NCBI GenBank assembly: GCA_029851415.1 | Contig: CM056742.1 | Location: forward strand, 12,503,736 to 12,567,735 | Source of the DNA: Eretmocerus hayati | Lineage: Eukaryota; Arthropoda; Insecta; Hymenoptera; Aphelinidae | Direction: 5' to 3' | Length of the DNA: 64,000 bases | In this document: in pieces, positions 51,154 through 62,166 of the stretch | Numbering within the stretch: the stretch's first letter is position 1 | How the letters are laid out: every line of letters begins with the position of its first letter | Notes under the pieces: generated by a model | Database searches by the model: none | What the model was told of the DNA's origin: nothing | The model's input: only the letters and a program-made list of their open reading frames with translations | Translations under genes and position numbers: made by a program

Positions 51154-52641
51154 ATGGCGCCACGAAAACGAGCCGCAGCCACCGTTGCGCACAGCCAGCC
51201 AACTGCAAAGAAATCCAGAAGGTCGGCGAGAACGACTGACGAGGTTCCAACAGCACCACCGCCGGGCCGCCCCCGTGGCCGCCCCAAGCGACTCACCGTC
51301 AACGCACAACGTCAAGTTGTAGATGCCGATCAGCGCAATTCACCCATCGAGCCACCGAGAGAACCAACCCTAACGGCTCCGCATGTCACGATCAGCGATC
51401 CAGAGGATGGGCGCAGCAGCACGTCCGAAATCGCACCCATTGAAAATAACCCAGGTAGGGGTAGTGCCTGGTCGAATAGCACCGCGTTCCCAGTGCGTGG
51501 GCAAGTGCCGATGAACTTTGTGACTGATCCAACTGAGCGAATTTTGAATGTGTTTACGGACGCTATCAGTGCGGTGCGAGATGCGTCAATTTCTGAGAAT
51601 AATTCGCGACTCATTAGCCGGCTCACGTCGAACAAAAAGCTGCCGGAATTCACCGGCGAGCCATTAGAGTACTTGCATTTTAAGCGATCGTATGAGTTGT
51701 CAACGGAGCAAGGTGGCTACACCAACGGAGAAAACATGACGCGCTTATTTGAAGCAATTAAGGGTGATGCGCGGAAAGTGGTTGGTCCGCTGTTGGCGAC
51801 GTGTGAAGACGCGCAAGCTGTGATCCGTACGCTCGATCTTCACTACGGAAATAGTGGCGTGGTTGCTAGGAAAATTGTTAATGATTTAAAATCGTTACCC
51901 ACAGTGGATGCCTCGCTGACGAATTTATTGCGATTTGCTACGGGAGTGAAAACCGCCACGAGTGCTTTCAAATCTCTCAATTTACATGGTTATCTGACAA
52001 GCCCCGATTTATATATGCAAGTCGCGAGCAAACTCCCCGCCGTGCTCAAACACTCGTACATGCGCCGGACACCTGCCGCTGGAATCATGGATAAATCGAA
52101 TCTGGAAAAATTAAGCGAGTTCTTGTATGAAGAAGCGGAGCTCGCGGCCGCATCTGGAATTTTCGAGGAAACGGCTTCAGAAAGTGCAACTCGACAAGAG
52201 CAAGCGGCTCCGCGAGGCCGAGCACCCGCAGCAAGGGGCTTTCGCGATCAGCAAGCAAAAGGCGGGGCGGTACACGCGACGGCCGGCCGAGGCACGGGGC
52301 AGAGTGGAGAAGTAAAATCAGTTGGCTTGTATGAGTGTGGTATGTGTAAAGCGGGCGGCAAACATCACCCGTCTAAATGCGAGGTTTTCACGGGCGCGAC
52401 GCTTAAGGAGCGATGGGAACTTGCCAAAAAGTACAAATTTTGCTTTAACTGCTTACGCACGGGGCACGCATCGCAAGCATGTAACGCGATTCTTTGCCTG
52501 TTCTGCGGAAAAAACCATAACAGTCTCCTTCATTATACGAGTGGTTGGAACAATAAAGACAAAAGCGACAAGCGCGATGAGCGGCCAAAGGAGGCTGATA
52601 AAACTCCGACGTGTAACGCCGGCACGACGCCGCAAGCATGA
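51154..52641 (+). CDS. gag: BEL-2 gag
   Basis: 495 residues from ATG at 51154 (MAPRKRAAATVAHSQPTAKK). An AT-hook-like PGRPRGRPKRL lies near residue 40. The capsid-like part has NKKLPEFTGEPLEYLHFKRS, DARKVVGPLL and LTSPDLYMQVASKLP. The C-terminus carries Cys/His clusters (CGMCKAGGKHHPSKC, CFNCLRTGHASQAC, CLFCGKNHNSLLH). The open frame extends ten codons upstream of this ATG without one. It ends at TGA in TGACTAG. Confidence 0.92.
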   Translation: MAPRKRAAATVAHSQPTAKKSRRSARTTDEVPTAPPPGRPRGRPKRLTVNAQRQVVDADQRNSPIEPPREPTLTAPHVTISDPEDGRSSTSEIAPIENNPGRGSAWSNSTAFPVRGQVPMNFVTDPTERILNVFTDAISAVRDASISENNSRLISRLTSNKKLPEFTGEPLEYLHFKRSYELSTEQGGYTNGENMTRLFEAIKGDARKVVGPLLATCEDAQAVIRTLDLHYGNSGVVARKIVNDLKSLPTVDASLTNLLRFATGVKTATSAFKSLNLHGYLTSPDLYMQVASKLPAVLKHSYMRRTPAAGIMDKSNLEKLSEFLYEEAELAAASGIFEETASESATRQEQAAPRGRAPAARGFRDQQAKGGAVHATAGRGTGQSGEVKSVGLYECGMCKAGGKHHPSKCEVFTGATLKERWELAKKYKFCFNCLRTGHASQACNAILCLFCGKNHNSLLHYTSGWNNKDKSDKRDERPKEADKTPTCNAGTTPQA

Positions 52642-52645
52642 CTAG
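52639..52645 (+). promoter_or_regulatory. BEL-2 gag stop in readthrough context TGACTAG
   Basis: ...CAAGCA TGA CTAG, followed by pol in the same frame with no start codon close by. Identical to the BEL-1 junction although the surrounding sequences differ. Confidence 0.78.
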
Positions 52646-55600
52646 GTGTAGGCGAGGTATTGTTGAAAGTTTTGCCTGTGCGTGTCATCGGCTCGCGAGG
52701 TACACAGAATACATATGCGCTCCTTGATGATGGATCCACCGTCACCCTTTTTGATAAAAGCTTAGCCCACAAACTCGGCATCAATGGCACAAAAATACAG
52801 TTTTCCATGACCACCGCGAGCGGAGAAATGTCCTTCCCAAATTGTATGAAAATCGATTTTTGCGTAGCGAATAAATTCGAAACGTTCAAAATTGAAAATG
52901 CCGTCGCGGTCTCAAATGTTAAACTCCCGGTGCAGACTTGCCCGACACAGCTTTTGAACAGTTTACAGATCCCAAGGAACTTTCCAATTGAGCCGTATTA
53001 CAACGCACAGGTAAAGCTGTTAATTGGTATGGACAATTGGCACATGTTGAAGACTTTAGAACTGAGAGAAATCGAAAATTCTGGGATGGCTCTCTCTCGC
53101 ACCAAATTAGGTTGGGTACTGCATGGTCCTTCTCTCTTTTTAGCCCAGCAAAAACCAGCGCGAAATTTCACAACGGTCTTGAATCGGGCCGCGACATATA
53201 AACGTCGGAACAGACGGAACTTTGATGAGGAGGAAACTCTTGAATATTTAATGAAAAAATATTTCGAGTACGATTCGTTGGGTCTCGAGCCACCGGGCGC
53301 AAAGAAGAGCGAGCACGATCGGTCTATATCTATATTGAACGAGTCGAGCCGGCGCGTAGAAGGGGCGTGGGAGATTGGCTTGCTGTGGAAGAACGACTCT
53401 CCTCCGCGCGTTGACAGCTACCAAACAGCGCGTAAAAGGCTATTTTTGTTAGAAAACAGACTCGACCGCAACCCCGAGTTGGCCGGCCCTTACTATGCAG
53501 AGGTGCAGCGTTTCATAGATCAAGGATACGCGGTGAAAGTGAGCGACTCCGTAGTGCGGCAAAGGTACTGGCACTTGCCGCATTTCGGAGTCTACAACAT
53601 AAACAAACCGGGCAAAGTGCGCCTCGTTTTTGACGCCGCGGCGAAATCCGTCGGCTACAGTTTGAATGATCAATTAGAATCCGGGCCTGATTTACTCCAA
53701 CCTTTGCCAGGAGTAATCATCCGTTTCCGACAGTTTCTGTACGCGGTCAAGGGTGACATCTCCGATATGTTTCTTCGTGTCACTGTGAGGGAAAGCGATC
53801 GCGGCGCGCAGCGTTTTTTGTGGCGTGGCACTGATAGAAACCGTGAGCCAGACGTGTATGAAATGAAAAGTTTGATTTTTGGAGGCAAGTGTTCACCGGC
53901 TTGCGCGATTTTCATCAAAAATAAAAATGCTCAGGAATTTTCTGATTCTAAACCCGTAGCGGCGCGAAGCATCGAACGAAACAGCTACATGGACGACGAG
54001 CTTGACAGCTGCCAAACCGAGCAGGAAGCGGTCACGTTGATGAATGACATCATTGAAATCAATGCCGCGGCTAATTTTCAGATGCACGGTTGGTCTAGCA
54101 ACTCGCCGCGCGTCAGGCAGGCTATAGCTCGGAGTGAAGGGTCAGAATCGGAGCGTGAGATGAGACTGTGCGATCGAGGGGGAGAGCGAGTGCTTGGGCT
54201 ATTTTGGGACATTGATTCGGACACCTTAAAGTTCAATCTAGGTCTTTCCAAAATATCAGAGGAAATCATCAAGGGCACGAAAAGACCTACCAAACGCGAA
54301 GTTTTGCGCGTCATAATGTCGATTTTCGACCCACTTGGTCTGCTGGCGCCATTTACCTTGCAATCAAAAATCCTGATGCAAGAGATTTGGCGCAGTGAGA
54401 TCGACTGGGATCAAAAATTGCGAGACGAGGAGTACGCTGCTTGGCTCTCGTGGTTCGGGAGATTAGAAAGTGTAAAATCATGTAGCTTGCCGCGTTGCCT
54501 AACGCCAAGAGAGGATCAGCGTGCACCAGCCCAGCTTCATATTTTTTGTGATGCTAGTTTATCCGCGTACGCAGCTGCCGCGTACCTACGATTCGAGGCA
54601 CAAGAAGGCCGAGTCCATATTTCTTTGTTGATGGCTAAAACTAAAGTCGCACCTCTGAAGCCGTGCTCGTGGGACATACCCAAATTAGAGTTGCAAGCCG
54701 CGTTACTTGGTACGAGGCTGGCTAAATTCATCGGAAAAGAATTAGATATCAGAATCGATCGTCGATTTTTTTGGTCGGATAATATGACGGTGCTTCATTG
54801 GATCAAGTCTGAGCCGCGCGCGCGGCAGGTGTTTGTAGCAAATCGTTTGGGCGAGATCGCGGAAAACACCCTTACATCGGAGTGGCGATGGGTCCCATCA
54901 AAACAAAACCCAGCTGATGAGGCAACACGTTTTACCGGTAGCTGGCCCGCGCCAGACTCTACGTGGTTCGATGGTCCCGCATTTTTGAGAGAATCTGAAG
55001 GTGAATGGCCAGAGCAGAGGGTTTTGTCGGAGGAGGAGGAGCTCGCGTTTGACGCATTGCATTCACGTAGCCCTTTCTCGGGCGCTATAGTCGATACCAA
55101 CCCAGCGCGGGCGGCTCTTTTCCCCATGAGTTTGCTAGGCTGGTCGGGTTTGTTAGTGGCTGCAAGACGTTTAATTAAAATCTTTCGGCGCTGGAAAGAG
55201 ATTGCCCTCTCCCGCAATAATAATTTGATGAGCGTGTCCCAACACAAGCCCGGCGGGGTTGAGAACCCGGAAGAACTCTATTGGTATCGAGTCATTCAAA
55301 GATCGCGCTTTTCCGAGGAACTCGATGATCTATCCAAAGGCAACGCGATCGGTAAAAAGAGTCCCATTCGCCAGTTTAGTCCGTTTTTAGATGAGCAGGG
55401 CATAATGAGAGCAAATGGTCGCGCAGTTTTCGCGCCCTCTGGAGAATTCGAGAACCAGCCGATAATTCTTCATAAGAAACACGAGGCGACGATGTATCTA
55501 ATCGCGGAGTACCATCGAAAATTTTTTCACGCGTCCCATGAAACCGTCGTAAATGAAATCCGCCAGAAATTCCACATCGTCGGCTTACGCGAGGCTTTGC

Positions 55601-56616
55601 GATTCATCACCAGCCGATGTATTGTATGTCGTTTGCGTAGAGGTAGACCTCAGAACCCAGCGATGTCTGCGCTGCCCGCGGGGCGCACGGCGTATAGAGA
55701 ACGACCTTTTACGCATTGTGGAGTCGATTATTTTGGACCTGTATGGGTGAAGGTTGGACGGAGGAGAGAGAAACGCTGGGGAATCATTTTCACTTGTCTC
55801 ACGACTCGCGCAGTCCATCTAGATTTCGCCGAATTCTTGAGCGCCGATTCCGCGATATTGGCCGTGATTAGATTAGCCCGGCTACGCGGCACACCTAGAG
55901 TCATGTACAGCGACAACGGTACCAATTTCAAGGCCGCGGAAAAGGAGTTGAAAATGGAATATGAGAAGATGCAGAAGGATGAAATGATAGCGCGAGCTAA
56001 GATCAGAAAGATAGAATGGCGCTTCAACCCTCCAGATGCCCCGCATATGGGTGGAGCATGGGAGAGGCTGATCCGCTCCGTGAAAAGCGCGCTGTACACC
56101 GTACTGAGCAATCAGGCCCCGCGCCCCGAGGTCCTCTTGACTACCTTGAAGGAAATCGCGCACACCGTCAATTCGCGACCTCTCACTCACGTATCCCTCG
56201 ACCCCCGTGATACGGAAGCTCTGACACCCAATCACTTCCTAATCGGAACATCATCTGGAGATGTCATTCTCGGTAATTACGAGCTTAGGGACGTAAACCC
56301 CCAGAAGCAATACCGATTGACCCAGGTGTACGCGGATTTATTCTGGAAACGTTGGATTCGCGAGTATCTGCCAAATATGATTGCGCGAAAAACATGGATC
56401 GTCCCAGAAGAGCCCATGGAAGTGGGAGATGTGGTTATGATACTTGATTTGCAAGCTCCACGGAACACCTGGCGCAAGGGGACTGTCTCTCGGGTTTTTC
56501 CATCAAATACCGATAAGCAGGTTAGGGTCGCGGAGGTGCAAACGCCAAACGGGACATTCACCAGACCGACGCGTAAATTGATTAAACTTCTGGGTATTAA
56601 TGAAGTGCGAGATTAA
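52642..56616 (+). CDS. pol: BEL-2 pol polyprotein (protease, RT, RNase H, integrase)
   Basis: About 1,324 codons in the gag frame after the TGA. Protease: TYALLDDGSTVTLF. Reverse transcriptase: VRLVFDAAAKSV, YAVKGDISDMFLRV and catalytic YMDDELDSC. RNase H: LHIFCDASLSAYAA, KLELQAALLG and FWSDNMTVLHWI. Integrase: HRKFFHASHET with CIVCRL zinc finger, GVDYFGPVWV, MYSDNGTNFKAA and HMGGAWERLIRSVK. The C-terminal domain ends with RPTRKLIKLLG. No frameshift or stop, so it is probably active. No envelope gene follows; the purine tract and LTR begin 25 bp after the stop. Confidence 0.94.
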   Translation, partial: LGVGEVLLKVLPVRVIGSRGTQNTYALLDDGSTVTLFDKSLAHKLGINGTKIQFSMTTASGEMSFPNCMKIDFCVANKFETFKIENAVAVSNVKLPVQTCPTQLLNSLQIPRNFPIEPYYNAQVKLLIGMDNWHMLKTLELREIENSGMALSRTKLGWVLHGPSLFLAQQKPARNFTTVLNRAATYKRRNRRNFDEEETLEYLMKKYFEYDSLGLEPPGAKKSEHDRSISILNESSRRVEGAWEIGLLWKNDSPPRVDSYQTARKRLFLLENRLDRNPELAGPYYAEVQRFIDQGYAVKVSDSVVRQRYWHLPHFGVYNINKPGKVRLVFDAAAKSVGYSLNDQLESGPDLLQPLPGVIIRFRQFLYAVKGDISDMFLRVTVRESDRGAQRFLWRGTDRNREPDVYEMKSLIFGGKCSPACAIFIKNKNAQEFSDSKPVAARSIERNSYMDDELDSCQTEQEAVTLMNDIIEINAAANFQMHGWSSNSPRVRQAIARSEGSESEREMRLCDRGGERVLGLFWDIDSDTLKFNLGLSKISEEIIKGTKRPTKREVLRVIMSIFDPLGLLAPFTLQSKILMQEIWRSEIDWDQKLRDEEYAAWLSWFGRLESVKSCSLPRCLTPREDQRAPAQLHIFCDASLSAYAAAAYLRFEAQEGRVHISLLMAKTKVAPLKPCSWDIPKLELQAALLGTRLAKFIGKELDIRIDRRFFWSDNMTVLHWIKSEPRARQVFVANRLGEIAENTLTSEWRWVPSKQNPADEATRFTGSWPAPDSTWFDGPAFLRESEGEWPEQRVLSEEEELAFDALHSRSPFSGAIVDTNPARAALFPMSLLGWSGLLVAARRLIKIFRRWKEIALSRNNNLMSVSQHKPGGVENPEELYWYRVIQRSRFSEELDDLSKGNAIGKKSPIRQFSPFLDEQGIMRANGRAVFAPSGEFENQPIILHKKHEATMYLIAEYHRKFFHASHETVVNEIRQKFHIVGLREALRFITSRCIVCRLRRGRPQNPAMSALPAGRTAYRERPFTHCGVDYFGPVWVKVGRRREKRWGIIFTCLTTRAVHLDFAEFLSADSAILAVIRLARLRGTPRVMYSDNGTNFKAAEKELKMEYEKMQKDEMIARAKIRKIEWRFNPPDAPHMGGAWERLIRSVKSALYTVLSNQAPRPEVLLTTLKEIAHTVNSRPLTHVSLDPRDTEALTPNHFLIGTSSGDVILGNYELRDVNPQKQYRLTQVYADLFWKRWIREYLPNMIARKTWIVPEEPMEVGDVVMILDLQAPRNTWRKGTVSRVFPSNTDKQVRVAEVQTPNGTFTRPTRKLIKLLGINEVRD

Positions 56617-56629
56617 TTAAATCCCGCAC

Positions 56630-56641
56630 GAGGGGGAGAAT
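56630..56641 (+). promoter_or_regulatory. BEL-2 polypurine tract
   Basis: CGAGGGGGAGAAT-type purine run directly before the right LTR, the usual primer for plus-strand DNA synthesis. BEL-1 has a similar GAGGGGGAAGAA run. Confidence 0.8.
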
Positions 56642-58351
56642 TGTTACGGACGCGAAGAAAAGAAATAATAATAAAATCTTTCGAGCTTCCCTTACAGCAA
56701 ACCATCGCGCGTCGCATCCAGACAGAGCCGCTCAGCTGCTGCTAGCGGGAAAATGCACCGATATAGCGTATAGCCTTGTGCGTGGGTGCGAGAGAGATGC
56801 GAGATGAGCAACGAGAGTTTGCTGCGTATGGGCTTGATGGGTGCGTGCGCATCGCGAGAAAGACGCCGCGGCTTGATGCTGTGTATGAGAGTATTCCATA
56901 AGTATAGCATGAGTAAGAGATGTGTGTCTTGAAATGTAACGTCATCCTTGGCATAGTGGATATAGCGCCTGCTTTGAAAACGAGCGGCCCGACACAGCCG
57001 TAGGTTCGAGCCTCACCGATATCAATTTTTCATAATACGTATTTTTCGAAATTCAATATTGTACGCGAGTAAAATCACCCGAGAGCGGATGTGTATAAGT
57101 AAAATATCAAGAGTGCTGATTGTATAATTGAGCCTTTTCGTAGCGATATCTGGGCGGCTCGAATAATAAATTCCACAAGAGCTGTGCGATAGATATGAAG
57201 AATTATAACCAGTATGCGATATTCGTATGAGTATCATATTTGCGAATGACTGAGCGAGAGAAAACGTCGAGGGGCACGATGATTCACCCCGCGTACGCGC
57301 GTGCTGGGCCGTGAGCTGTGGTTACAAAATTGTATTTCTGTGAGGGAATGAATGATGAAAAAAGGTGCTGCTTCCGAATGCTAGCATTATTAATTACTGT
57401 CTAGCTTCAGCAACTATATGTGTACTTGAATATAAGTTAAAAGTCCAATTTTGAAATAGTTGTATCCTGCGTGATTGAATGTAGCAAAATTTGTCGAAAA
57501 TTGTCTGTAATATTATGAAATATGTTTTTACGATTTGAGAAATTGAAAATTGTCTGTAAAACTACGACTTGAAAAATTGAAAATTGTCTATGAAACTATA
57601 AAATTGATTTTACAAATTAAGAATTGATGAGGGCCTAAAGTGTGAAAGAAATCAGCGATGGCGCCGTTTTTTGATACGTTTTGTTGAATCAAGAAAAGGA
57701 ATTTGCAAGCTATTATTGTTGAGTGATTTTAAGATTTGGAGTGAGATTTGCGTTATGCTTTGACCAAACTACCACCAGTCACCCTTTGGCCAAACTACCA
57801 AAACTCTTATCATTTATCAGTCAGCATTCTCGCGCGAACGGGAAAATCGGATGCATGAGAAAGCTTCGTTTTTCCCCAGTCAAGAGAGTGTTGATTTTTG
57901 GGTCTTGAGCTGTGGCGCGGATAGCTAAAGCTTCAAACGCTTTAGTTATTTTGCAAGTTACAGTGGCTTGGCCTGATTTGTATTGTTGTGTTTGTATTTG
58001 CGGGTGGCTGGACACGCATGCGTCAATCTCGGCGCTCTGATGAAGCCCGCGTAAGTTAGCGCCACGCATATGAGTGGCAGGCCTTATCGCTGATTTCGCG
58101 CAAATGAGGCCCTAAAGAAGGGGCAGCTTGTCCGAGGGGATAAAAAGCACGCCCCGCAGCGAGCGGGCGGCTTTTTTCAACACGATTTCACGGTGCGTGG
58201 TCACGTGACTTGCTCTTACCAATTACCATACTGTCATAGAGTTTGTAAAGATTATTTTGAACTTTCAGCTTCATTATATTGCTCTTAAAATTCATTTGGT
58301 TGTCTTATAATTTGCTCTCACCCAGCCTGACCTTTGATCGAGTTCTTTACA
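56642..58351 (+). repeat. BEL-2 3' LTR
   Basis: 1,710 bp, same as 49340-51049 by eye, followed by CATTC. Confidence 0.92.
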
Positions 58352-58356
58352 CATTC

Positions 58357-58668
58357 ACCTAGCATACAAAAAAGCTTGTATCGTTATCACATAAACATGC
58401 GGCCACACCACTCATCTCTTGCAATGTAAATGCAGAATGTAGGTATATCCGGGAAAAACTGATCATATCCCCAAACAACCCGCACACATGCCCGAAATAG
58501 CTACGTAGATTTCTTGAGATTTCGCACAGAACCCATGCACGAACGAAGGCTCTGCGCCGATTGTGTTCCGGACCGAACCAGATATATCGATAACCGATGA
58601 ATCTAAGCAGCGAAATAGGGAAATCGTGATCTCGAATTTTTAATACCTGCTATAAGTGGAAATAAGAC
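58357..58668. other. Spacer between BEL-2 and the next element
   Basis: Nothing recognised. Confidence 0.4.
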
Positions 58669-59714
58669 AATTGAGGGGGTGGGTGGAAAAAGGGCCTAAG
58701 GGCATTTAGGCCCTTTAGAGTTAGATCCTCTGTCTATTATCTGAAGGCAGTTAGACCCGGCTAGACTCCTTGGACAGCTAGTTGTATAGTTTTGACGGGT
58801 AAGAACGAATCGCCTAACTACGATGCTGCACCATTGGACACGAATGGTTCGCCAATCATTTTGAAGAGAAAAGCATGACCTCACTATTTCATAAGCTTTG
58901 AGTGGGGAAAGAGCTTTCTAACGTCCCAAGGTCATCTCTGTGTCGTACGGTGTTTTAAGTAATCCTCCAAAAAAGTTGAAAATCGGCGTTCCATTAGTAA
59001 AATCGTGTTCCGATGGATTTCAATGAAACAACCTGATTTTTTTCAACATATCTTCGGAACTTCGACAAATAGGAGAGCAGTATTCTTATATCGACAACCT
59101 GTGATTGAGGCCTCTAAGAAAATTGATAAAACATAAGGATTGATTTCTAACCATGTTATCTGTAATCAAGACGTTAGTTAACCACTTCATCGTGTTTGCC
59201 GGGTCATGTTACAGCGAAAACGGTTTCGAAAACTATCAGTCTTGGCGGTGGAAAGTGGTCAAAAATGCAAAAAATTATCTTTGAAACAAATTTCAATCCA
59301 GTATTTGCATATCTTGTGCATGCGCGTCCTCTGATGTCTCTAAAAGTGATTTCAATTGATAGCCGCCCGGTGTAACTCACTTCAGAATGGTCACTCGAGG
59401 AAGTCGGTTTGACGCGTTAGATCACGAGATCTAGCTGGTCCAAAAAATGAAAAACTCCAAGGTATCGAGTCCGTGAACCCGCGGCTCTTCCAATAGACGC
59501 CAAGAATGCGAATTTTGAGTCGCATCGTTCCCAAGACGTGAACATGTGTTTTTCGTGTATTTTTTTATGTAGAAACCGAATCCGTGGTCAGTTTCGTCCC
59601 CAACCTTCAGGATCATCTGGTAGTCTCAAAAGGAGTAAGATAGGCTAAAGTAGGTTCAAGAAACGAGATCAAGTAAGAAATTTATTGGGCCCCATTCACT
59701 GTGGCGCCCGAAAA

Positions 59715-60070
59715 TCGGACTCGCAACGGGAGTCCGGAGTCCGGGTCATCATACCTCACTAAACTTTTTTCCTCGCTTTTTTCACAGTCTCGTACCACCT
59801 AGAAAATGGAGAATCCAGAGTGACTCCGTCAAATGGGCCTTCTGTCCAGAGCCACAAGCAAAAACGTAAGAATTGCCCATATAAACCCATGTCAAAAAGT
59901 GATATATATATATATATATGGGTATACTGGCAATGCTAGCGTTTTTGCTTGTATAGCTCTGAACTGAAAGCCCATTTGATGGAGTTACTCTGGATTCTCC
60001 ATGTTCTAGGTGGTACGAGCATGTGGAAAAAGTTTGGTGAGATTTGGTGACCCGGACCCTCCGGATTCCC
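59715..60070. repeat. Internal palindrome with (AT)n centre
   Basis: Arms such as 'cgtaccacctagaaaatgga' and 'catgttctaggtggtacgag', and 'aatccagagtgactccgtca' and 'gatggagttactctggatt', pair around 'atatatatatatat' near 59910. Similarity is imperfect. Confidence 0.6.
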
Positions 60071-60389
60071 CTTGTCAGCGCAATAAGTGTATTTCACGCG
60101 AGATTTCACGGGCACGATTTCTTCATACATAGCTATTTTTTGGAAAATCATAACTCCGACAGATTGGATTTCTCATCTTATCGTTGTTTGACTGGAGAAA
60201 CTAGACACCTCCGAATTCCCCTCAAAAAATTATAACAATGAGACTCCAGAAGAGAGCTTTGTTTAGGAATCGAATCTCAGCACGAATGTGACTACTCAAA
60301 AGGGTCTTATCACTGCAGAGAGAGGTACCCACAAAGTCACCAAGACCTCGAAGATTTTCTAAAAGAGCCCAAACAACAGGAAAATTTTG

Positions 60390-60590
60390 TTCGAAATAAG
60401 GGCCCAAGTGCAAGGGTATTGTTAAAAGAGCCTCAAGGCAGAAGTACTGGTAAAAAGGGCCTAAGTGCAACAGTATTGGTAAAAAGGGCCTAAGTGCAAC
60501 AGTATTGGTGAAAAGGGCCTAAGTGCAACATTATTGGTAAAAAGGGCGTAAGTGCAACGATATTGGTAAAAAGGGCCTAAGCCACCGGAA
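60390..60590. repeat. Minisatellite, 29-bp unit with GGGCCTAAG
   Basis: About five units of TAAAAAGGGCCTAAGTGCAA followed by CAGTATTGG, with a few base changes. Further single copies follow to 60680. It belongs to the surrounding transposon. Confidence 0.8.
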
Positions 60591-61214
60591 AAACTCGTTC
60601 AAAAAGGGCCTAACTCCACTATCGATATCGGGATAAAGAGCCTAAGTGGTGGGGTATTGGTAGAAAGGGCCTAATTTCTTACTAAAAAATTTTTAAAAAA
60701 TTCTTTTGACCTCCATATCTCTTTTCTACCAATTCTGGCTATCAAATCATGTTCTTATTTGGCCTTCAAAAAATGTATCTTCATGCTTGCTAAGTGAATA
60801 TTGAGTAACCTCAGTTTCACACACTCAATGGAACCATCTTTCACGTGCAGAATCGATGAAAATGCATTAAGACGTTGAATCGCAATTGGATATCTTGTGT
60901 GACATACCCATAGATATGCTGATGAAATTTGGAGGCCATTAAACTCGATTTCGCAACGTTATCCAACTTTTAGTGGACCAATACTGTCCCAAAAATTACC
61001 CAGTATTTGGGAAAAAGGGCCTAATTACATTTTTTCGAATGGCTGTATACCTCTCAAAATCGACAGCTACCTTCCAATTCCTGTGCGGTTGTTTTGGGGA
61101 TGCCAAAACCTTTGAAATAAGCCAGGTATGCGCATCGAATCATGCCACGGGCATGATACTTTCTCGAAATGGCCGTTTTGTAATTAGGCCCTTTTTCCAC
61201 CCACCCCCTCAATT

Positions 61215-61822
61215 ATATAGGTTGCATTAAATTTAGAATTATCGTGACTTACCCCATGGTCCGGAATGTACTTTCTGTCATGTTTATCATGCGGCATGTC
61301 CGAAACGATTTCTTCTGCTTTTCCATACTATATTCCGGATGCCTTCATTCTCTACACCTACCCTACACACCTCTTTATACGCATCGACTGTAAAAGTAGT
61401 GTACAATTGATAATTCTTGAGCCAAAAATATCGTCGAAATAGCACTAATACATAATTATAGAGCCATCTAATCTGATCGGTGAACAAATTTGAACAAGTC
61501 CGGTAATCACGTCAAAACGTAATATCTCTATGGTCAAAACACGTCCACAGCGCGCGGGAATCTCGCCGCCATGCGGATTGCGGATGCCCCCTCCCACACC
61601 CCCCTATGAATTTCCCGGCTGCAGCGCCCGGCTGTCTGCACATAACCTCAAAAAATTCCTTTTTATGTCAAGCGAATGTAAAATCGCGGAATGTGATGAC
61701 TGATGAGAGCAACGTGCACAAATTTCAGTACAGTTGCATCAGTCATCTGTCAACTTGTTGGATAAGATTTTCCAACACTCTGTAGAATATTTTATATTTA
61801 GTAACTCAAAAGGCTGAAAATC
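61215..61822. other. Upstream region of the isoleucyl-tRNA synthetase gene
   Basis: About 600 bp that should hold the promoter and 5' UTR. The stretch around 61550-61640 is GC-richer. No TATA box stands out, as is common for housekeeping genes. Confidence 0.5.
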
Positions 61823-62031
61823 ATGGATGAGAAACTGCCCGAGTCGTTTAGTTTCCCCAAAGAGGAAGAGAAAATTGTAGAATTGTGGAAAGAGCTCGAC
61901 GTTTTCAAAAACTGTCTGCAACAATCCAAAGGAAAACCTCGTTATTCATTCTACGATGGACCACCCTTTGCCACTGGTTTGCCTCATTATGGTCATATTT
62001 TGGCTGGTACAATCAAAGATATTGTCACAAG
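61823..62031 (+). CDS. IARS1: Isoleucyl-tRNA synthetase, cytoplasmic, exon 1
   Basis: This gene charges tRNA-Ile with isoleucine in the cytosol. ATG at 61823 gives [20 protein letters not shown], the usual N-terminus of the eukaryotic cytosolic enzyme, then [15 protein letters not shown], which contains the class I HIGH-type motif (HYGH). The exon ends after ACAAG at a GTATGA donor, and the next exon restores the arginine codon. Domains seen across the four exons are the Rossmann catalytic core with HYGH and KMSKR and the inserted editing domain; the anticodon-binding part lies beyond the window. It has no relation to the neighbouring transposons. Confidence 0.93.
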
Positions 62032-62166
62032 GTATGACTAAACTTTTAAACTCTTGTAAAAAAGTGATTTGGGAATCAAATTTGACACCCATCTCATCAC
62101 CTCGTTATCTCATTTTCAAGTGACACTAAGGTAAGCTGAAAATATTCTTACGTTGGGTATTTGCAG

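Larger units (their letters stand above)
49340..58351 (+). mobile_element. BEL/Pao LTR retrotransposon BEL-2, complete
   Basis: 9,012 bp, plus strand: 1,710-bp LTRs (49340-51049 and 56642-58351) that show no difference by eye, 5-bp target duplication CATTC, tRNA-Phe-type primer site, gag (51154-52641), pol (52642-56616) and purine tract. Coding is GC-richer than the flanks and uninterrupted except for the gag TGA. Differing LTRs, primer tRNA and protein sequences show it is a different family from BEL-1. It is probably a very recent insertion. Confidence 0.94.
58669..61214. mobile_element. 2.5-kb non-autonomous DNA transposon, AATTGAGGGGGTGGG ends
   Basis: 30-bp perfect terminal inverted repeats at 58669-58698 and 61185-61214 (AATTGAGGGGGTGGGTGGAA then AAAGGGCCTA). 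The terminal AGGGCCTAA recurs many times inside, including a tandem array at 60390-60590. A large palindrome lies at 59715-60070. No transposase frame was recognised. Confidence 0.8.

Noticed and set aside
37440..58351. Possible envelope gene (errantivirus-like) in either BEL element
   Set aside because: No open frame of useful length lies between pol and the 3' LTR in either element; pol ends within about 30 bp of the LTR.
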